Assembly: GCA_022842065.1 (NCBI GenBank)
Contig: JALHQH010000071.1
Coordinates: 1,372-49,714 of the forward strand
Source of the DNA: Caldilineaceae bacterium
GTDB taxonomy: Bacteria > Chloroflexota > Anaerolineae > Caldilineales > Caldilineaceae
Length of the DNA: 48,343 nt
Direction of reading: 5' to 3'
Part shown: piece after piece, positions 7,545 through 16,264 of the stretch
How the letters are laid out: every line of letters starts with the position of its first letter
Numbering within the stretch: the stretch's first letter is position 1
The notes under the pieces: model-generated
Seen by the model: only the letters and a program-made list of their open reading frames with translations
Databases searched by the model: none
Told to the model about the DNA's origin: nothing
Position numbers and translations under genes: made by a program

Positions 7545-9374
7545 ATGACCATTGGTGGTTTTACCAATCGTGTTGCTTGGATCGATCTAAGCAGCAGTGC
7601 AATTGAGTATAAGGGCATTGATGAAAGTGACGCCAAGAAATATATTGGCGCACGCGGGCTGGGCGTCAAATATGTCTTTGAAAATGGTCCAGAGGTTGAA
7701 CCACTTTCGCCGGATAACCTCCTATGTATCATGAATGGCCCGTTGACCGGCACCGATGTCAACATGAGCGGCCGGCTTGCGGTGGTCACAAAATCCCCGT
7801 TGACCGGCACCGTCGCCGATTCACACATGGGCGGCTGGACCGCGGCCAAACTCAAGTGGGCCGGCTTTGATGGCTTGGTCTTCAAGGGCAAGGCGGACAA
7901 ACCAACCTATGCCTATGTCGAAGATGGCCAGGTGACGCTGCACGATGCCTCGGATCTCTGGGGTAAGGGCATTCACGAAACGCTCAAGATCCTGCGTGAA
8001 CGGCACGGCGAAGCGTGTGACGGTATGGCGATTGGGCCGGCCGGTGAGAATCTAATTCGCTTTTCGGCTTGGGTCAATGTCAATGATCGTGCTGCCGGTC
8101 GCAATGGGACCGGGGCCGTCGGTGGCAGCAAAAACCTGAAGGCGATTGTGATCAAGGGGGATCGCGCCAACCGCCCCCGCCCTGCCAACCGTGACGCCGA
8201 TCGCGAGGCCCGCAAACGCGCCTTGGGAGCCATTATGGCCGAAGAAAATATCACTTCGCCCAAGAAGGGTGGCCTGAGCCTCTATGGCACCAACGTGCTC
8301 ATGAATATTACCGAGAGCATTGGCGCTTTGCCCACCCGCAATGCGCAAACGACCTCGTTTGGTACGGAAAATGCCGAACTGATCTCCGGCGAATATGTAC
8401 GCGAAAATATTTTGGTCGCTGAACCGACCTGCCACGCTTGCCCCGTTGCCTGCAAGAAAGAAGTAGAGATCACCGAAGGGCCATACAAAGTGCGTATGGA
8501 GAGTGTCGAGTATGAGCCGGCCTGGTCCTTGGGGGCCAATTGCGATAACAACAATATCGCGTCAGTTGCCTTTATCATCGACCGCTGCAATGACCTGGGC
8601 ATGGACCCGATTGAATTGGGCAATGTCTTCAGCACCTACATGGAAGCCAGCCAACGTGGCTATACCAATGGGGATGGGACGCTTGAATGGGGTGATCACG
8701 CCAGCATGGTGCGGATTGTTGATATGATCGCTCACCGCCAAGGGGTTGGCGATAAATTGGCCGAAGGTACCGCACGCGCCGCCGCAGCCTTTGGCGACCC
8801 AAGTATCGCGATGACCGTCAAAGGCCAGGCGATTCCCGCTTACGACCCCCGTGGTCTGAAGGGGATGGGCATTGCCTATGCCACCAGCAACCGCGGTGCT
8901 TGTCACCTGCGGGCCTATACACCGGCGGCCGAATTGGGCGTCATGCCCTTTGGTTCGCTCAAGGTTGACCCTTTGGAATGGAAGGGGAAGGGCGAGCTGA
9001 CGAAGATCTTCCAGGATGTACACGCCGTTTCCGACTCGCTCGATCTTTGCAAGTTCTCCGCCTTTGCTGAGGGGATGGACGAGTATACCCAGCAGTTCAA
9101 CGCCGTCACCGGCTTGGAATACTCCAGCGCCGATCTGCTGCTCTGTGGCGAGCGCATTTACAATCTGGAGCGCCACTACAACAACCTGGCCGGCTTTGGC
9201 GAAGGCTCCGACTATCTACCCAAACGCTTCACCCATGAGCCCAGCACCCAAAAAGGCTCCGCCGGCCACGTCTGTGAACTGGACCAGATGCTCGAAGAGT
9301 ATTACACGCTACGTGGTTGGCACAACGGCGTCGTGCCGGAGAGCAAACTGCGCGAGCTAGAGATTATTGCCTAG
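7545..9374 (+). CDS. aor: Aldehyde:ferredoxin oxidoreductase (tungsten/molybdenum enzyme)
   Basis: A 609-residue cytoplasmic enzyme of the AOR family, which oxidises aldehydes (or related substrates) to acids and passes electrons to ferredoxin through a bis-pyranopterin W/Mo cofactor and a [4Fe-4S] cluster. Family marks in order are ARGLGVKYVFENGPEVEPLS, NMSGRLAVVTKSPLTG, GPAGENLIRFSAWVN, then DRAAGRNGTGAVGGSKNLKA (pterin binding). The cluster motif is CHACPVACKK near residue 300, with the fourth ligand in SLDLCKFSAF near residue 500. The length is normal. A clear ribosome site (AGAGGAGA) precedes ATG 7545. The convergent MoaD-like genes at 9487-10016 would serve cofactor synthesis. The substrate is unknown. 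Confidence 0.95.
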   Translation: MTIGGFTNRVAWIDLSSSAIEYKGIDESDAKKYIGARGLGVKYVFENGPEVEPLSPDNLLCIMNGPLTGTDVNMSGRLAVVTKSPLTGTVADSHMGGWTAAKLKWAGFDGLVFKGKADKPTYAYVEDGQVTLHDASDLWGKGIHETLKILRERHGEACDGMAIGPAGENLIRFSAWVNVNDRAAGRNGTGAVGGSKNLKAIVIKGDRANRPRPANRDADREARKRALGAIMAEENITSPKKGGLSLYGTNVLMNITESIGALPTRNAQTTSFGTENAELISGEYVRENILVAEPTCHACPVACKKEVEITEGPYKVRMESVEYEPAWSLGANCDNNNIASVAFIIDRCNDLGMDPIELGNVFSTYMEASQRGYTNGDGTLEWGDHASMVRIVDMIAHRQGVGDKLAEGTARAAAAFGDPSIAMTVKGQAIPAYDPRGLKGMGIAYATSNRGACHLRAYTPAAELGVMPFGSLKVDPLEWKGKGELTKIFQDVHAVSDSLDLCKFSAFAEGMDEYTQQFNAVTGLEYSSADLLLCGERIYNLERHYNNLAGFGEGSDYLPKRFTHEPSTQKGSAGHVCELDQMLEEYYTLRGWHNGVVPESKLRELEIIA

Positions 9375-9387
9375 CGTTGCATGACAA

Positions 9388-9483
9388 GGTGACAAGGTGA
9401 CAGGGTGACAAGGTGATACGAGACAGTGTAAATCTCGTGTCACCCTGTCACCCCCACGCGTGTCACCCTGTCACCTTGTCACC
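9388..9483. repeat. 23-bp inverted repeat made of GTGACA-type heptads
   Basis: The perfect arms at 9388-9410 and 9461-9483 consist of short direct repeats (GGTGACAAGGTGACAG...). A further GTGTCACCCTGTCACC copy lies in the loop. It fills the gap between the convergent oxidoreductase and MoaD-module genes and could act as a bidirectional transcription end, although T-runs are missing. It is a typical dispersed intergenic repeat. Confidence 0.75.
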
Positions 9484-9486
9484 CCC

Positions 9487-9738
9487 TCACCCCCCGCCCC
9501 GCAATGTCTTCCAGTGTAACTTTTCAAACATGGCGGCGAGCGCGGCTTCATCCCCGGAAAATTCTACGGTGGCCCCGCCAATGACTAACGACCCGATGCG
9601 ATTCGGCTCAGCCTTACTAACCTGTGCTTGCCAACCATCGGCGATCATCTGATTCTCTTGCACTTCGGTCGCGCCCAAATCAGCCAAATATTCCTTCATC
9701 AGCCAGAGCGGCACCCCGTAATAGTCATGGCGACTCAT
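9487..9738 (-). CDS. MoaD-related C-terminal-domain protein (DUF1952-like), ends in Gly-Gly-Gly
   Basis: An 83-residue protein from ATG 9738, which overlaps the stop of the MoaD-like gene as ATGA, so the two are translationally coupled. The sequence (YYGVPLWLMKEYLADLGA, SLVIGGATVEFSGDEAAL) resembles the domain known as the MoaD-related C-terminal domain, seen fused behind MoaD in some bacteria. It ends LRGGG, so it could itself present a C-terminal di-glycine. It probably works with the preceding gene in pterin-cofactor sulfur transfer for the neighbouring AOR. A TTG start at 9744 would add two residues. The family assignment is from memory of the domain and moderately certain. Confidence 0.68.
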   Translation of the reverse strand: MSRHDYYGVPLWLMKEYLADLGATEVQENQMIADGWQAQVSKAEPNRIGSLVIGGATVEFSGDEAALAAMFEKLHWKTLRGGG

Positions 9739-10016
9739 CTGCAACCGCCGCCCACTGGCGGGAAGATACAGATCTCGGTCTCGGCGGGGATCGCCATCTC
9801 TAAACCGCCCAGGTAGCGAATATCGCGACCGTTGAGAAAGACATGAATGCTGGGATGCAGTTCAGCTTCTTTGATGAAGAGTTTCGGCTTGAGCGCGGGC
9901 CAACGGGTCACCAGTTCATCTAACATGGCACGGACTGTATCACCGGGGGCGGCTTCCAACTCTACGGTGGATCGCCCAACAATCGGGCGTAGCGTTGCAT
10001 AAAGACGAATCTGCAT
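9735..10016 (-). CDS. moaD: MoaD/ThiS-type sulfur-carrier protein
   Basis: A 93-residue beta-grasp protein (MQIRLYATLRPIVG, HVFLNGRDIRYLGG, EICIFPPVGGGCR). MoaD carries a thiocarboxylate on its C-terminal Gly-Gly for molybdopterin synthase. Here the PPVGGG end is followed by Cys-Arg, so an extra step to expose the glycine, or direct use of the next protein's GGG end, would be needed. Its place beside an AOR gene and its coupling to the MoaD-related domain gene at 9487-9738 suggest a dedicated W/Mo cofactor role. The ATG start has a GGAGCAAC ribosome site upstream. The fold is confident; the partner specificity is inferred. Confidence 0.85.
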   Translation of the reverse strand: MQIRLYATLRPIVGRSTVELEAAPGDTVRAMLDELVTRWPALKPKLFIKEAELHPSIHVFLNGRDIRYLGGLEMAIPAETEICIFPPVGGGCR

Positions 10017-10131
10017 CGTTGCTCCTTTTGGCCCGCAGGCGCTGGAAGTAAAAAATGGTCACAGTTAGCAAGGGCAAGATAGCATAGGGTGTTGACCTTG
10101 TCAATGCGTTTGGGGAGCAACGCGGTTTGGG

Positions 10132-11241
10132 TTAATCATCCGCTTCCTCAATGCCAGGACATCCTGCTGCTAAACAAGGAAACGCCTGGATCACCGTACT
10201 AAGCCCCGCCCCATCGGTTGCCCCTACCGCCAGTTCCAGCGAACGCGCTTCAAGCCGCCAACCATCTTCACGCCAGGCGACTACCCCCTGTGCGCGGTCG
10301 CGGACCCGCAACTCAATCTCCTGGCCGTTTTCTACCAAGATCCCGCCATAGGTGGTAATCTGATCAAGCAGGGCTTGGGGATCGGGCGCTTTAATCTCGA
10401 GCCGATTGGGCGTAAAGGTGATCTCTGTACGGCGATTCTCTTGCAACCGGGGTGTTTGTTGACGCTCGGCGGCCGGTAATTTGAGCACAATGATCACCTG
10501 CTGGAGATCATTTTCCGGATCGGTTGCTTCAACCGCGATACGGAAGCGACCACCCTTGGCATTGATCTCATCAACCGGCACCAGGGCGGCGATGATTTGT
10601 GGCGGCTGATTGAGCACCGGCGGCGGCGGTACGCTGGTGGGCGTCTCAGTGGGCGGTGGGGCTGGGGTTGGCGGCACCGGTGTTGGCGGCGCTGGGGTTG
10701 GCGCTACGGTAGCCGTTGGGGTCGCGCTTGGACTAATCGTGGGGATGATGGGCACGGTTACGGTCAGCGCGGCGGTTGGGGTGGCTGGGATCGCCGTTGG
10801 TGTAACTGCTGCCGCCCCTTCACCAACGGTAAAGGGATTTTGCGCTTGCAACCCACTTTCGACCGCTTCGGCAATCACGCTGTATTGGCCAGGCGTTAGC
10901 CAACGCGCGTCAAAGGGATAAAGAAAGCCGGTGGCAAGCCGGCCATCAGTGCTCGTAGTTTCACGGGCCAGAATTTCGCTGCGCCCCTGGGCGTCCGCCA
11001 CCTGGACAATAACCAGCGCTGCGCCCGGCCAATCAGCCCCGGTGACCTGCACATAGCTGCCGGCAGGACCGCGATCTGGATAGATAACGAGGGTGGGATC
11101 ACCGCCTTGGGCAATGGGGATGGGCGTCGGCGTTGGTTCGGGGCTAGCGAAGAGACGGCAACCGGTGAAACTTATGACACTCAACAGTAGGAAGGGCAAG
11201 GCCCAGCGCCTATACCCCCGCAAATCAATCGACAAATCCAT
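10132..11241 (-). CDS. Secreted lipoprotein with Thr/Pro-rich linker
   Basis: A 369-residue exported protein. A lipoprotein signal peptide ends at a lipobox (LLLSVISFTGC), followed by a short PEPTPTPIPI spacer. An Ig-like or IPT-type beta domain (VIYPDRGPAGSYVQVTGADW, ARWLTPGQYSVIAEA) occupies about residues 45-140. A roughly 75-residue low-complexity Thr/Pro/Ala linker then leads to a C-terminal domain (PPQIIAALVPVDEINAKGG, RFRIAVEATDPENDLQQV). It is anchored outside the cell membrane. The start is taken at ATG 11241, just after GGGAGG; TTG 11259 would add six residues without improving the signal peptide. The function is unknown. Such linkers are common in Chloroflexota surface proteins. 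Confidence 0.8.
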   Translation of the reverse strand: MDLSIDLRGYRRWALPFLLLSVISFTGCRLFASPEPTPTPIPIAQGGDPTLVIYPDRGPAGSYVQVTGADWPGAALVIVQVADAQGRSEILARETTSTDGRLATGFLYPFDARWLTPGQYSVIAEAVESGLQAQNPFTVGEGAAAVTPTAIPATPTAALTVTVPIIPTISPSATPTATVAPTPAPPTPVPPTPAPPPTETPTSVPPPPVLNQPPQIIAALVPVDEINAKGGRFRIAVEATDPENDLQQVIIVLKLPAAERQQTPRLQENRRTEITFTPNRLEIKAPDPQALLDQITTYGGILVENGQEIELRVRDRAQGVVAWREDGWRLEARSLELAVGATDGAGLSTVIQAFPCLAAGCPGIEEADD

Positions 11242-11437
11242 ACCTCCCACCCCAATCAACCAGACACATCGCGCATTATTACATCGCGGATGGCAATCTT
11301 AAAAGAGCGTCTAGTAAATGTCAAATCAGTTACGGCCGCTTGTCTACCCCATTTTTGCTACTACCTGAGTTGCGCCCCCAACAATTCCCGCTATAATATT
11401 TTGATGGCAATCTCCCAACGCAACAAGGTGCAACACC

Positions 11438-12598
11438 ATGCGCAAACGACCACCGACCGTAGAATGGCATATTGCCGAGAGTGACGCCGAGTGGGAGGCT
11501 GCGCGTTCCCAATCTGCCGTATCGCCGCCACCGGCGCGACGGTCGCGCTGGCTACCGCTGTTCCTCGTGACACTCGTGCTAAGTGGGGGCGTCTGGCTCC
11601 GCTTCCGGGCAGCAGCACCCCCACCAGCGGACCCGCCTCCGGCCCCCAACCCACCAATCGATTGGGGCACGGCCGCCCAGTTTACCACCCCGCATTTTGT
11701 CTTCCATTTTTACGCGCGCGACGCGGCGACGGTTGCCACGGTTGCGCCACGCTTGGAGCAATTTTACACGGCACTACAGCAAGACGTGGGTGTACAAGCC
11801 CCGGATACCCCACCACTGGTCATCACGCTGCGGCCAACCGCCACGCTGAGTAGCGCACCGTACCGACCCCGTCTGGCGACAACGATTACGGTCGGCTCGC
11901 CAACGCGCTATCCCATGCCTGAATGGCGTGCCGATGAGATGTTGGCCCAAGCGCTTGTCCTGCCGCTCATCGACCATACCTTGGCGGTGGCTATAAGCCA
12001 CTATGCCATGGCCCCTGCCCGCCAGCCGCTGTTGGATGGGATGCGCCTCTGGCAAGTTTGGGAGGCGGAGTTACCACTGGCCCGCTGGCGCCCGGCACTG
12101 GTCCAGTGGATCTATGTGACCTTGCCGACCACCGCCACGACCACCGTGCTACCCTTACCAGCGGACTATGTGGCCCTCTGCGCGGCGCATCAACTTTGGA
12201 TGGTCTACCCCGTGCAACTGCAGATTCCGCTGATGTGCCAGGGCATGGACGAATCGCCCCGCCGCTTCTCCTATACTATGATCCGGCAAGCCCCGCGCCG
12301 TTTACCACTGCTGGACCACCCCATCTATCCTGATGAGGAGGTCGACGCCGCTGGCCAGCGTACCGTGATCCGCCACCCCGGCTATGCGATTGCGGTGGCT
12401 GCCCTGATTGACTATGTCGAGCAGCGTTATGGGCGAGCCCATGTGTCGCGCCTGGTGGCCGCGTGGAGCAGTGGCAGCACGTGGGCCGAGTTGACGCCTG
12501 CCCTCTTTGGCCTGCCTGCCGCCGAGTTCGAGCGCGACTGGCAGGCATTTCTGGCTGAGCAGACACAAACAAATGGCTTGGGATTCAGGGGCCAATAG
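11438..12598 (+). CDS. Membrane-anchored protein of unknown function
   Basis: A 386-residue protein with a cytoplasmic N-terminal tail of about 35 residues, one transmembrane segment (RWLPLFLVTLVLSGGVWL), a Pro/Ala-rich spacer and an outer domain. The outer part (TTPHFVFHFYARDAATVA, GYAIAVAALIDYVEQRYG, SRLVAAWSSGSTWAELTPAL) has the look of the peptidase-MA/gluzincin-like proteins found in Chloroflexota. No HExxH zinc motif is present, so it may be an inactive relative. It is monocistronic and divergent from the lipoprotein gene. ATG 11438 follows an AAGG-containing leader. No function can be named; topology is the secure part. Confidence 0.68.
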   Translation: MRKRPPTVEWHIAESDAEWEAARSQSAVSPPPARRSRWLPLFLVTLVLSGGVWLRFRAAAPPPADPPPAPNPPIDWGTAAQFTTPHFVFHFYARDAATVATVAPRLEQFYTALQQDVGVQAPDTPPLVITLRPTATLSSAPYRPRLATTITVGSPTRYPMPEWRADEMLAQALVLPLIDHTLAVAISHYAMAPARQPLLDGMRLWQVWEAELPLARWRPALVQWIYVTLPTTATTTVLPLPADYVALCAAHQLWMVYPVQLQIPLMCQGMDESPRRFSYTMIRQAPRRLPLLDHPIYPDEEVDAAGQRTVIRHPGYAIAVAALIDYVEQRYGRAHVSRLVAAWSSGSTWAELTPALFGLPAAEFERDWQAFLAEQTQTNGLGFRGQ

Positions 12599-12635
12599 GC
12601 GCTTGCGCGCAATATTTTTAGCACAAAGAGGATAG

Positions 12636-13451
12636 ATGGACCATACCGCGTTATACTATGCCATTGTTACAGAGGAAAATCGCGAGGATTTATCTTTACT
12701 TATCGCTGAACAACTCGATTTAATTGGCTATAAGCTAGTCAATTTCAACATTAATAGAGCCGATGCATTGCCCTATATCTGTTGCCAAATTAAAACGACT
12801 GAACTGTTTAGCGCGCAGATGATTGGTTTTTTTGTTGCAATTGGTTCAATGATTACGGGCTATGAAAAGCCCTATTATTACTTACCTATTATCGTCTTTT
12901 GCGCTGACTACGACGAGCGCGTTAAGCGCCTGATTAACCTGCAACTGGCCATCGAACATGAAATCCAGCATATCAAAGATATGCTGGATTTGATCAAACA
13001 AAACCCTGATTACCCCGAAAAGTCATATCGATATGGCATGAACAGCGCGCTCAGCGTTGAAGACCTGCCGACAAGCATTGACCTTGAACTCTTCAAGCTC
13101 TTTGCCATTGAACCCCAGGCCATGCGACTCGACTTTGACAAAGGCGAAAAATCGATATTGATGCCGTTTGATAGTGAGGCCAAAACCGTCATCCGCTATG
13201 ATTGTGATAGTGTTGAAGAGTATATTGAACTTAACATCAAGAGTTATATTGAAAACATAAAAGATGGTTACAAAGCACGATTTAATCACGACGCAGCCGT
13301 AGCAAAAATCGTCGATCAGGAAGTTGAGCGCGCGTTAAATCGTTATGGCAAAACTGTTTTTGGTCAGGATCCACTTGTGGGTTTGCAAGAACTCCAAAAA
13401 CGTGCTGCGCCCAAATTTTTTCTAGCGATGGCGAGACGCCAGTTTGTTTAA
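12636..13451 (+). CDS. Unknown protein with an HExxH motif, AT-rich gene
   Basis: A 271-residue soluble protein of unrecognised family. It contains H108-E-I-Q-H112 in IEHEIQHIKDML, the zinc-metalloprotease signature, after a hydrophobic stretch (ALPYICCQIKTTELFSAQMI; IGFFVAIGSMITGY; YYYLPIIVFCADYDERV). No third ligand can be chosen with confidence. The second half is acidic and helical (VEEYIELNIKSYIENIKDGY). The DNA is clearly more AT-rich than its neighbours and uses more TTA/ATT/AAT codons, which suggests recent transfer. An AGAGGA ribosome site precedes ATG 12636. It could be a peptidase, but the HExxH may be a coincidence. Confidence 0.65.
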   Translation: MDHTALYYAIVTEENREDLSLLIAEQLDLIGYKLVNFNINRADALPYICCQIKTTELFSAQMIGFFVAIGSMITGYEKPYYYLPIIVFCADYDERVKRLINLQLAIEHEIQHIKDMLDLIKQNPDYPEKSYRYGMNSALSVEDLPTSIDLELFKLFAIEPQAMRLDFDKGEKSILMPFDSEAKTVIRYDCDSVEEYIELNIKSYIENIKDGYKARFNHDAAVAKIVDQEVERALNRYGKTVFGQDPLVGLQELQKRAAPKFFLAMARRQFV

Positions 13452-13589
13452 CAACGGTAGCCGCGGTTGGCGGTGACTTGCCCACCATTACCGGTCCATC
13501 CATGCATCTCCACAGTTTTGGATGAATCTCCAGCCCAACGATGATTTGCGCCCGTTGTTGCTTTATTAGTCCTCTCGGCACCGCGGCGA

Positions 13590-14471
13590 TTAAAACGAAT
13601 TGCAGGCGTCCAGCTCCCCGCTCTGCAGGCCGGCCATCAGCGCTTGCTGGCGTTGGGCCGACGAGCCATGCGTCCACGATTCGGGTGAGACACGGCCTTG
13701 GGTTTGGCGCTGGATTTGGTCATCGCCCACGGCCGCCGCGGCGTCCAGGGCCTGGGCAATCTCCTCATCAGTGATCTGCGTCAGGTAGCCAGTGTCTGTG
13801 GCATGGTAAGCCCAGACGCCGGCCAGGCAATCAGCCTGCAACTCAACCTGCACGGCAATGCTTTCTGGCCCTGTGGCACTCGATCTAGCGCTCTGCTCCA
13901 GCACACCGGAGAGGTTCTGAATGTGATGGCCGTACTCGTGCGCGAGCACATATGCTTCGGCAAAAGGGCCACCTTGGGCGCCAAAGCGCGTTTGCAGTTC
14001 GTCAAAGAAAGCGAGGTCCAAGTAAACGGTCTGATCACGCGGGCAATAGAACGGTCCCATCGCGGCCGAGGCATAGCCGCAGGCCGCCTCCGTCGCCTCG
14101 GTGAAGATCACCGTCTTGGCCTGCCGATATTCGCCGCCCTGACGGTTAAATTCGTCAGTCCAGAACGCCTGGATACTGTTGACGAAACCGACAATGCGAC
14201 AATCCTCACGCGTGTTGGCGTCTTCCCCCGTCTGGCACTCCTCGGCCAGGACGGTGGTGCCTTGGGTGTTCTGCGTCGATGCGGCGGGCGCCTGCTCAAG
14301 GACGCTAATGAGGTCGCCGGGATTGCCACCTAACAGAAAGACCACGAGCATAATTACCAGACCAAGACCACCGCCTCCAAGGGCAATTGCGCCCCCGCGC
14401 CGGCCACCACGCTGACCGCGCCGGTCCTCAACCTGGGAAGCATCCAAGCGCGATCTTTTATTGAACGACAT
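13590..14471 (-). CDS. ypfJ: YpfJ-type neutral zinc metallopeptidase
   Basis: A 293-residue membrane-anchored putative metallopeptidase. A charged, Arg/Gly-rich N-terminus is followed by one transmembrane helix (residues about 28-48), then an outer domain. Zinc motif H178-E-Y-G-H182 lies in YVLAHEYGHHIQNLSG, and E210 in VELQADCLAGVW is the likely third ligand. The conserved CPRDQTVYLDLAFFDEL stretch identifies the family (KPN_02809/YpfJ, DUF2342-like fold). The length matches the family. AGGAG lies 8 bases upstream of the ATG. The physiological substrate is not known for the family. Confidence 0.93.
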   Translation of the reverse strand: MSFNKRSRLDASQVEDRRGQRGGRRGGAIALGGGGLGLVIMLVVFLLGGNPGDLISVLEQAPAASTQNTQGTTVLAEECQTGEDANTREDCRIVGFVNSIQAFWTDEFNRQGGEYRQAKTVIFTEATEAACGYASAAMGPFYCPRDQTVYLDLAFFDELQTRFGAQGGPFAEAYVLAHEYGHHIQNLSGVLEQSARSSATGPESIAVQVELQADCLAGVWAYHATDTGYLTQITDEEIAQALDAAAAVGDDQIQRQTQGRVSPESWTHGSSAQRQQALMAGLQSGELDACNSF

Positions 14472-14755
14472 CGGTATATTCTCCTAATTTTGAAGATTTT
14501 CTCGAATGCTCCAGTTGAGCACCCAGGCATTGATCGCCTGTGCGCGGCACTGACTTGTTTGTTTGCCGCGTTGGCGTCTATTATTTTCCATTATAGTCAA
14601 GCATTGGATTTGAACCAAAACCGCATTGATGATTCTCGCCCATCATACAGTTTTGCCGCTATCACAGCCAATAGCAAGATAGACCACGAAGATACACACA
14701 AGTATATAAAAAAGTTGCCTCGCGCTGCGGTGGATCACGGCTGGGCTGCCGGCTA

Positions 14756-14975
14756 GATGCATCAGCAGGCGCGACCAGCGGGCGATCGTGTAATGTTAGT
14801 AGAAGCAAGGGTTTGTTGGGGCGTGGTGAGCGCTTTGGGCTTAATCACTTGAGCGCGAGAGCAGCCTTCGTCAAAGCGCCAATGACAGAGTTTACAAGAG
14901 GGCTAAGCCGTTGCGCGAATCGTCGTTGTGGCTGATTGCCCAGGGGATAATATGCGCGGCATCAATCACGGTGTG
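14756..14975 (-). pseudogene. Degenerate HNH endonuclease fragment (copy 1)
   Basis: The minus-strand translation gives VIDAAHIIPWAISHNDD, then a one-base shift, then CKLCHWRFDEG. This is the same HNH core as in the copy at 15899-16264, with further decay toward 14756. It has neither start nor stop in a single frame and is a dead remnant. The preceding 14472-14755 gap (284 bases) holds no gene I can support. Confidence 0.75.
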
Positions 14976-14977
14976 AC

Positions 14978-15367
14978 TCAAGGCGCAAATAGTTGGACGA
15001 CCATGGCCGGTCCATCTAAGCGAACAACAAACCGATTCAGCCAATCCCGACCGACGATTGCCTCATTGAGTTGCGGATCGCCAGCGACTGCTAATCGGAT
15101 TGGCGGTAGTCCACCGATCTGCATGGCAACCAAGTACATATCAACTTGTGCACGCTGACCAGTTACCGTGCGCATCCACTTCTTCTGATACTTCCTTGCA
15201 TCAATCTGTTTCAACTGCTGTAACGGAAGAATCGTACCATCTGCACCAGAATCCACCAATGCCTTGATGCGCACTGTCGGCGCAGTGCCGGTGGCCCCGA
15301 TGATGACTTCGACGGTTGGCATGGCCGGATCATAGTCGGTAAGATAGTCGAATATATCAATCAGCAT
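14978..15367 (-). CDS. Retropepsin-like aspartyl protease-domain protein
   Basis: A 129-residue single-domain protein. The active-site motif is LVDSGADGTILP at about residues 37-48 (D-S-G in place of D-T-G), with the second conserved region at AIVGRDWLNRF, a pattern shared with retropepsin-like/aspartyl-protease-fold proteins of bacteria. It would act as a homodimer. It lies 29 bases downstream of the DUF5678-type gene on the same strand, so the two probably form a two-gene operon. Such pairs recur in cyanobacteria and Chloroflexota as I recall. The biological role is unknown; a conflict or toxin-antitoxin-like role is a guess. Confidence 0.8.
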   Translation of the reverse strand: MLIDIFDYLTDYDPAMPTVEVIIGATGTAPTVRIKALVDSGADGTILPLQQLKQIDARKYQKKWMRTVTGQRAQVDMYLVAMQIGGLPPIRLAVAGDPQLNEAIVGRDWLNRFVVRLDGPAMVVQLFAP

Positions 15368-15396
15368 CTGCGGTATCCAAAGCGGTTGTGGGGTGG

Positions 15397-15807
15397 TTAT
15401 GCTTGTGATGAAAAGTGTGGTGAGCGAACCGTAAAGGTCTCTAGCGGCTCGTCGCCGACTTTACTAATCCAGACAAACTGATGCGGATAGGCGTGGTCGA
15501 TGCGATCATAGAGTACGTCAAAGTCTGCATCATGATCAATGAGTTGACCACCATAGATGGCAACATATTGACCACTATACCGATCTTTCAAATGCGGATA
15601 GAGGGCCAGGTAGGCTTGCATCTCCCCTGCGGCCTGTGGGTCCGGTTCCGATCGATCCACCCATTCCACGGCGTCGATGGTTTCCGGCAACCCTTCCTCT
15701 AGGATGCGTTCGACAACGGCCACAATCCCCTCTCGCCGCTGTTGGGCAAGCTGCCGCACCCGTTGCGACAGCCGATCGGAAAGCGTAATTGATATTTGGG
15801 CTGACAT
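15397..15807 (-). CDS. DUF5678-type small protein with RHH-like N-terminus
   Basis: A 136-residue protein. The first 45 residues look like a ribbon-helix-helix or antitoxin-type DNA-binding segment (SAQISITLSDRLSQRVRQLA). The second half carries the DUF5678 pattern (RYSGQYVAIYGGQLIDHDAD). AAGGAG lies eight bases before the ATG at 15807. It is the upstream partner of the retropepsin-like gene. It is possibly the regulatory or antitoxin component of that pair, which is an inference from size, domain order and coupling. Confidence 0.75.
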   Translation of the reverse strand: MSAQISITLSDRLSQRVRQLAQQRREGIVAVVERILEEGLPETIDAVEWVDRSEPDPQAAGEMQAYLALYPHLKDRYSGQYVAIYGGQLIDHDADFDVLYDRIDHAYPHQFVWISKVGDEPLETFTVRSPHFSSQA

Positions 15808-15898
15808 GCCAAACTACTCCTTGGGTTCGTCCATCACCTGAATCGTTACCGGCATTATACCACAGATGACGAAAGGAAGTATAGGCTGCATAGACGTC

Positions 15899-16264
15899 TT
15901 ACCGGCGCAAGCACTGTTCCCGATGCCAACGCAATGCGTTGCGATCCGGCCAGAGTGCATCCTCTATTGGCGCGACCAGCGGGCGCTCGTGTAAGGTGAG
16001 CAAGTGGCCGGCAATGTTGTTGTGTGCGGTGAGGGCCTTAGACGTAATCACTTGGTAGCGGTGAGAGACGCCCAACAGCCCCTCATCAAAGGACCAGTGA
16101 CAGAGTTTGCAGAGCGCTAGGCCGTTGCGCGGATCGTCGTTGTGGCTGACGGACCAGGGGATGATGTGGGCGGCGTCGACCGCGGTGTGGCCATCGACGG
16201 TGCACATGCGGAGGGATGGGGGGCAGCGTTGCTCACGCCGCTTCAGGTTGACGCAGTCGTACAA
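15899..16264 (-). pseudogene. 5'-truncated HNH endonuclease (copy 2)
   Basis: The 121 codons have no ATG: the frame begins at TTG 16264 inside the preceding gene's end. The C-terminal HNH domain is well kept (DAAHIIPWSVSHNDDPRNGL, then ALCKLCHWSFDEGLLGVS, ending DALWPDRNALRWHREQCL). The first zinc pair is damaged: the expected C-x-x-C before the HNH core reads RCPPSLRMC. The usual N-terminal half of the family is missing. A truncated protein could be made through coupling with the 16233-16523 gene, but nuclease function is doubtful. It shares close sequence with the remnants at 14756 and 17483. Confidence 0.65.
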
